From contig JAVXUO010001352.1 in NCBI GenBank assembly GCA_033065855.1, forward strand, positions 372,001-436,000: 64,000 nucleotides of DNA, written 5' to 3'. Below are positions 59,640 to 64,000 of this stretch, in pieces. Each line of letters opens with the position of its first letter. The stretch's first letter is position 1. The position numbers and the translations under genes were made by a program. The notes under the pieces are model-generated. The model was given only the letters and a program-made list of their open reading frames with translations, was not told the origin of the DNA and did no database searches. This DNA is from Escallonia rubra (taxonomy: Eukaryota; Streptophyta; Magnoliopsida; Escalloniales; Escalloniaceae).

Positions 59640-59930
59640 GCGCAGTCTCTGCGATGCTCATCGCCGCACTCGTGCACCACTTTCATAACATGTGTCCCAT
59701 GCACCAGGTATTGTCTCTGCGACGTTCGTCGCCGCGCCTGTGCGCCACTTCCATGATACGTGCTCGTCGCTGCGCTCGTGCGCCACTTCCATGATGCGTG
59801 CCCCGGCACCAAGTATTGTCTCTGTGACGTTCGTCGTCGCGCCCGTGCGCCACTTCCATGATACATGCCCCGGCACCAAGTGTTGTCTCCGCGACGCTCG
59901 TCGTCGCTGCCACGCGCCACAATCACATCT
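59640..59930. repeat. Minisatellite with unit of about 70-80 bp
   Basis: It repeats GTGCGCCACTTCCATGATAC, GCACCAAGTATTGTCTCTG and GACGTTCGTCGTCGCGCC in the same order about three to four times, with length variation. Confidence 0.75.
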
Positions 59931-60180
59931 CATGCCTTTGGGCATCGCGCCCAAGTCGCCACAATCAATGTCCCGTGTTGTAGGCACCGTGCCCATGCGC
60001 CACAATCATGTCTCATGCTGTAGGCACCGCGCCCATGCGCCACAATCAATGTCTCATGCTGTATGCACCGCGCCCATGCGCCACAATCATGTCTCATGCC
60101 TTTAGGCATCGTGCATATGCACCACAATCATCTCTCATGCCTTTGGGCATCGCGCCCATGCACCACAATCATATTACATG
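59925..60180. repeat. Minisatellite with unit of about 40-46 bp
   Basis: It repeats GCGCCCATGCGCCACAATCA followed by TGTCTCATGCTGTAGGCACC about six times. It borders directly on the previous array and on the 123-bp array. Confidence 0.8.
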
Positions 60181-61600
60181 CTTCCGGGGGGCTCCGCTCG
60201 TAGTGCTTCGGCACGAGGACCCTCCGCAGCGGGATGGGATTGTTACCACAAGCCATCGCTGCCACGGGATAGGCTCGTTACCATAAAGCTATCGCCGTCT
60301 TCATTCCTCCGCTAGTAGTGCTCCAGCACGAGGACCCTCCGCAGCGGGATGTGCTCGTTACCATAAAGCCATCGCCTCCACGGGATAGGCTCGTTACCAC
60401 AAAGCTATCGCCGTCTTCATTCCGAGGGGCTCCGCTCGTAGTGCTCCGGCACGAGGACCCTTCGTAGCGAGATGGGCTCATTACCACAAAGCCATCGTCG
60501 CCACGGGATAGGCTCGTTACCATAAAGCTATCGCCGTCTTCATTTCGGGGGGCTCCGCTCGTAATACTCCGGCACGAGGACCCTTCGTAGCGAGATGGGC
60601 TCATTACCACAAAGCCATCGTCGCCACGGGATAGGCTCGTTACCACAAAGACATCGCTGTCTTCATTCCGGGGGGCTCCGCTCGTAGTGCTCCGGCACGA
60701 GGACCCTCCGCAGCGGGATGGGCTCTTTACCACAAAGCCATCGTCGCCACGGGATAGGCTCGTTACCATAAAGCTATCGCCGTCTTCATTCTGGGGGGCT
60801 CCGCTCGTAGTGCTCCGGCACGAGGACCCTCCGCAGCGGGATGGGCTCGTTACCACAAAGCCATCGCCACCACGGGATAGGCTCGTTACCATAAAGCTAT
60901 CGCCGTCTTCATTCCGGGGGGCTCCGCTCGTAGCCCTCCGCAGCGGGATGGGCTCATTACCACAAAGCCATCGCCGCCACGGGATAGGCTCGTTACCATA
61001 AAGTTATCGCCATCTTCATTCCGGGGGGCTCCGCTCGTAGTGCTCCGGCACGAGGACCCTCCGCAGCGGGATGGGCTCGTTACCACAAAGTCATCACCGC
61101 CACGGGATAGGCTCGTTACCATAAAGCTATCGCCGTCTTCATTCCGGGGGGCTCCGCTCGTAGTGCTCCGGCACGAGGACCCTCCGCAGCGGGATGGGCT
61201 CGTTACCACAAAGCCATCGCCGCCACGGGATATGTTTACCATAAAGCTATCGCCGTCTTCATTCCGGAGGTCTCCGCTCGTAGTGCTCTGGCACGAGGAC
61301 CCACCGCAGCGGGTGGGCTCGTTACCACAAAGCCATCGCCGCCATGGGATAGGCTCGTTACCATAAAGCTATCACCGTCTTCATTCCTGGAGGCTCCGCT
61401 TGTAGTGCTCCGGCACAAGCACCCTCCGCAGCGGGATGGGCTCGTTACCACAAAGCCATCGCCGCCACGCTATAGGCTCGTTACCATAAAGTTATCGCCA
61501 TCTTCATTCGGGGGGGCTCCGCTCGTAATGCTCCGGCACAAGGACCCTCCGCAGGGGATAGGCTCGTTACCATTAAGCTATTGCCGCCTGGGGCGACTTG
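60180..61600. repeat. Minisatellite of about 12 units of 123 bp
   Basis: Units begin with GCTCCGCTCGTAGTGCTCCG at about 60191, 60308, 60429, 60552, 60675, 60798, 60921, 61028, 61151, 61271, 61393 and 61516. Most spacings are exactly 123 bp. Each unit also contains GGATGGGCTCGTTACCACAA and GGATAGGCTCGTTACCATAA, so it is itself an internal half-repeat. Because 123 is divisible by three, open frames persist across the array on both strands (for example TSLSRGGDGFVV on the minus strand). This is a consequence of the period and not evidence for a gene. Confidence 0.95.
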
Positions 61601-61609
61601 CGTGACACT

Positions 61610-62370
61610 AGGTACTGAGTTGCGACCATGTCCGTTCATGTTACCGGTGTTCGTCGGCACCCCCAGGACAATGAGCCCCGGGACGGGAACAGGTCTCTAG
61701 AGGGCATCACGCCTAATCCGCCTGACAGTTGGCTATAGAGGCAACCCTCACCGCTATCAGGTTCTCTACGCGTTTCTTGACGCTTGACGGTGGTAGGGGC
61801 AACAGGCTTACTCTGATCATGCTGTCATGGGGTGGGTAGTCTTCTCAAACAGGTAGAGCGACGTTGTGCCGGGCACGCCACGCGAATTTCGGAACCGACA
61901 GTCCAGCGGAGAACCGGTATTTTGGGACCCCCTGGTGACGTGTCACTCCCAGGGAACGACATGTGGCACTTTATGACATAAGCACATTGTTTCTTATAAA
62001 TAGTGGACTTTATGACTCAAAAAGGGACTTTTGGCTCATTCTGACAAAATCACTTTCTCACTCTAGAATTTGGGAGCTCTTCGATTCTAGAGAGAGAAAG
62101 ACAAATTGGACATAATTTTGGACGGTAACATTGGACAGTAGCATTGGACCCTGACTCGGACCTTGACTTGGACTGTTGACTGCTGGCCATGTTCGTCTCA
62201 ACCTCGTCTCCGCAGCACTGCCATTCCTCACGGCCTGTCTGGAAAGCCTTGCTCTCTGCCCTGACTCCGCCCTCACTGTCTCTCACTTTGCATACTTGGA
62301 AGCTGACTCGGACTGCAGGCTTTGGGCACCTCCACGTAGGTACGAATCTACTGTCCTTGGCATCACATGA
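61610..62370. other. Non-repetitive G+C-moderate part of the Helitron-like block
   Basis: It has TTATAAATAG (about 61994-62003, TATA-like) followed by a leader-like stretch and CTCTAGAATTTGGGAGCTC. This could be a promoter and transcribed region of an LTR element or captured gene. Both-strand open frames near 62050-62390 match nothing I know. Confidence 0.35.
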
Positions 62371-62380
62371 TTCGGTGGTG

Positions 62381-63541
62381 TAACACATTTTTTTTGTGTT
62401 ACATAACTACCTATATAGAATGGTAACATGTGGCATTCCAAGAAATTTTTTAAAATATGACATAAAATATAAATCTTAAAATGGTAAATAACTACCTATA
62501 AAGACATATTTATTTTTCATAATTTAAACTTCATAAAAAAAAGTATAGTTAAAGTAAATTATAAAAATTCAAACTTGATATTAAAATAGAACCTATTGCT
62601 AACTTTATATTTATACATGTTTGGTTTTAACAATTTCAAATTAATTAAGATGAAAATATTTTGCTAACTTATTTTGCCGCACGCATGACTAACTATTTTA
62701 CTAAAGTTTAAGATTCATATATCTATCTAGAACAGTGACAAGTGACATTTCAATAAAAAAAAATTAAATGATATAAAATACTAATCTTATATGGTAGACA
62801 ACTACATATAAAGATATGTTTGATTTTCATAATTTAAACTTCGTTAAGAAAATATAGTTAAAATATATTATGAAGCCGAAACTTGATATTTCAAAAATAT
62901 CACTTTGCTAACTTTACTTTTACACATGTTTGGTTTAAACAATTTTAATTTCATTTAAAACTGTACTAAAATTAAATCTAAGTTTGATACGATGATAATA
63001 TTTTGTAATCTTATTTTGCCACACGCACGACTAACTTTTTTTTTCTCTGTAATTTAAGGTTCATTTTATCGAATGTGATAATAAATGCTTATACGTGATG
63101 CTTATATAAAGGGATTATCCTTTTTGGTGTAACACCACTATTGGTGTTACATAACTACCCACTTAGAATGTTGACACTTGACATCATCAGAACTTTTATA
63201 ATGAACATAAAACATAATATTTGAATATCATTTCAACTAACAAAATGGACATTTTTGGTTCTTAAAATTTGTTCAAAAAAACAAAGTCAAAATACATTCT
63301 AAAAGACTATGCATGATATTATAAAAATATTATATTTTTACACACGAAATGAGTGTGCCACGATAACACAAAACAAAAAGTTTGATCATAAATAAGTACT
63401 TACTAGTGACATGTTTGGCTTTTATAAATGAAAATTTATTTTATGGAATGTTATAATAAATACTTATATGTTTGATTTTTTTTAAACAAAAATCATACTA
63501 TTAACTTATTTTTTCACACTCATTGGGCGTGCAATGACTCG
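62381..63541. repeat. AT-rich diverged tandem units, Helitron-tail-like
   Basis: Three related units (about 62381-62700, 62701-63040 and 63115-63541) share words such as GTGTTACATAACTACC, TTTTCATAATTTAAACTTC and ACATGTTTGGTTT. They end in GCACGCATGACTAACT, GCACGCACGACTAACT and GGGCGTGCAATGACTCG. Confidence 0.55.
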
Positions 63542-63572
63542 TATATATGAATGTGCTAACAAGCGAAATCTT

Positions 63573-63773
63573 AGCCAACAATGGTTGGTTCAGCGGTTCC
63601 AGGATCCCAATCAGATTTTCCACCTGAGTTTGAATCCTGCCCGCCCCACTTGATGGTGGTAAACTTACGTCCTCGCCCTACTTGTGCTCCACACATGGGT
63701 CTTTGTGCTCGGCCTGACATAGGTGCGGAAATTAGAGCTTACCGTCCGGTCTTTTTTCGACAAAAAAAATAAT
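63573..63773 (+). mobile_element. tRNA-derived SINE with perfect target duplication
   Basis: A box TGGTTCAGCGG (63586-63596) and B box AGTTTGAATCC (63627-63637), correctly spaced for an RNA polymerase III promoter, followed by a tRNA-unrelated body and an A-rich tail. A perfect 12-bp duplication, AAGCGAAATCTT, flanks it (63561-63572 and 63774-63785). It is about 200 bp, and the perfect duplication suggests a fairly young insertion. It lies only about 70 bp before the start codon of the gene at 63856. Confidence 0.9.
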
Positions 63774-63855
63774 AAGCGAAATCTTTCTCAGCGCTCGTAC
63801 ATGCTTTTACTGAGAGCAGAACTTCTCGGCTGGAATACATAAACAGGACTCTCCA

Positions 63856-64000
63856 ATGGCATTCGCCATCGCAGTACTCCGGCAATGGAGAACGGGCCTT
63901 CCGTTGGTTCGAGGTTTTAGATCAAACGCCGCGCTGGAGGCCCTAGCCAAAGCGTCCGAAGAACGAATTCCGAACGTCGTACTCTACAATTACCCCTCCT
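63856..64000 (+). CDS. 5' end of a host gene, product not recognised (runs off window)
   Basis: An ATG in CCAATGGC opens a frame that stays open for all 48 complete codons to the window edge. It reads MAFAIAVLRQWRTGLPLVRG, then NAALEALAKASEERIPNVVL and YNYPS. The first about 25 residues are hydrophobic and basic without acidic residues, as in a mitochondrial targeting peptide, and the following part looks like a genuine folded-protein sequence. I have only a vague sense that this matches a conserved plant protein with ALEALAKASEE..PNLVLYNYPS, and I cannot name it. The proximal upstream region consists largely of a SINE and the end of a Helitron-like block. Confidence 0.6.
   Translation, partial: MAFAIAVLRQWRTGLPLVRGFRSNAALEALAKASEERIPNVVLYNYPS

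Larger units (their letters stand above)
58669..63541 (+). mobile_element. Helitron-like block, non-autonomous, minisatellite-rich
   Basis: The left edge TCTATACTATATATAAAGGG, preceded by A, fits the 5' end of plant Helitrons. At the right, CATTGGGCGTGCAATGACTCG followed by T resembles a decayed hairpin plus CTRR 3' end. A second 5'-like motif (TTATATAAAGGGATTATCC, near 63102) and three related AT-rich units at the right suggest that more than one Helitron is joined or nested here. There is no Rep/helicase. The interior is G+C-rich and full of tandem repeats. Boundaries are uncertain because Helitrons leave no target duplication. Confidence 0.45.

Noticed and set aside
58656-59794. Long overlapping open frames of 107-212 codons on both strands
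   Set aside because: They come from G+C-rich GGCCTTGGCC-type repeats in a Helitron-like block, overlap on both strands, and contain no recognisable motif.
60278-61451. Repeat-protein-like frames with 41-residue units
   Set aside because: They arise because the 123-bp minisatellite period is divisible by three.
1-64000. CRISPR arrays, rRNA genes, bacterial operons or intact tRNA genes
   Set aside because: The tandem arrays are plant minisatellites with no regular spacer structure, and no rRNA or whole cloverleaf sequence was found on either strand.

Overview
The window is nuclear DNA of a flowering plant, most likely a eudicot. The evidence is an L-type lectin receptor kinase pair, a MIKC-type MADS-box gene with plant exon sizes, tRNA-derived SINEs, CACTA/Mutator/hAT/Stowaway/Tourist/Helitron elements and a mitochondrial DNA insert. 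The species cannot be named from sequence alone. Gene density is low and repeats fill most of the window.

1-14 kb: a broken Ty1/copia relic (1-1850), a Mutator-like element that has picked up a piece of the mitochondrial import gene TIM23 (2845-4058), a short hAT element, and two intact tandem intronless genes on the minus strand for L-type lectin receptor kinases (6660-8756 and 11863-14004). A block upstream of the first kinase (9350-9915) has a diverged second copy at 1920-2475. This suggests that the tandem array once continued, or still continues, to the left of the window.

15-30 kb: a 3.2-kb non-autonomous CACTA element (15051-18263, ATG target duplication) carrying a STICHEL/DnaX-like exon and the promoter plus start of a papain-type protease gene. 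A second copy of the hAT family, long stretches with no recognisable gene, a 5'-truncated L1 LINE (27022-28795) and a small TRIM relic follow.

30.8-51.1 kb: one complete MADS-box gene of the AGL17/ANR1 clade, which I assembled from eight exons totalling 720 nt (239 residues). Its second intron is about 14.9 kb and holds nested hAT and Stowaway elements, mitochondrial DNA (ccmFN and a trnH piece), a TRIM relic and an (AT)n tract. Intron 3 contains a 295-bp tandem duplication with no difference that I can see.

51-64 kb: hAT and LINE relics, a 558-bp tandem duplication, a Tourist-like element swollen by ACC/GCC triplets, and a Helitron-like block (58669-63541) with several minisatellites, including about 12 copies of a 123-bp unit. 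A tRNA-derived SINE with a perfect 12-bp target duplication lies next. It sits just upstream of the first codons of a host gene that begins at 63856 and runs off the window.

Functionally, the kinases are plausible cell-surface sensors and the MADS protein a transcription factor. Nothing suggests that they work together. The most notable content is host-gene capture by DNA transposons and the transposon-loaded MADS gene.
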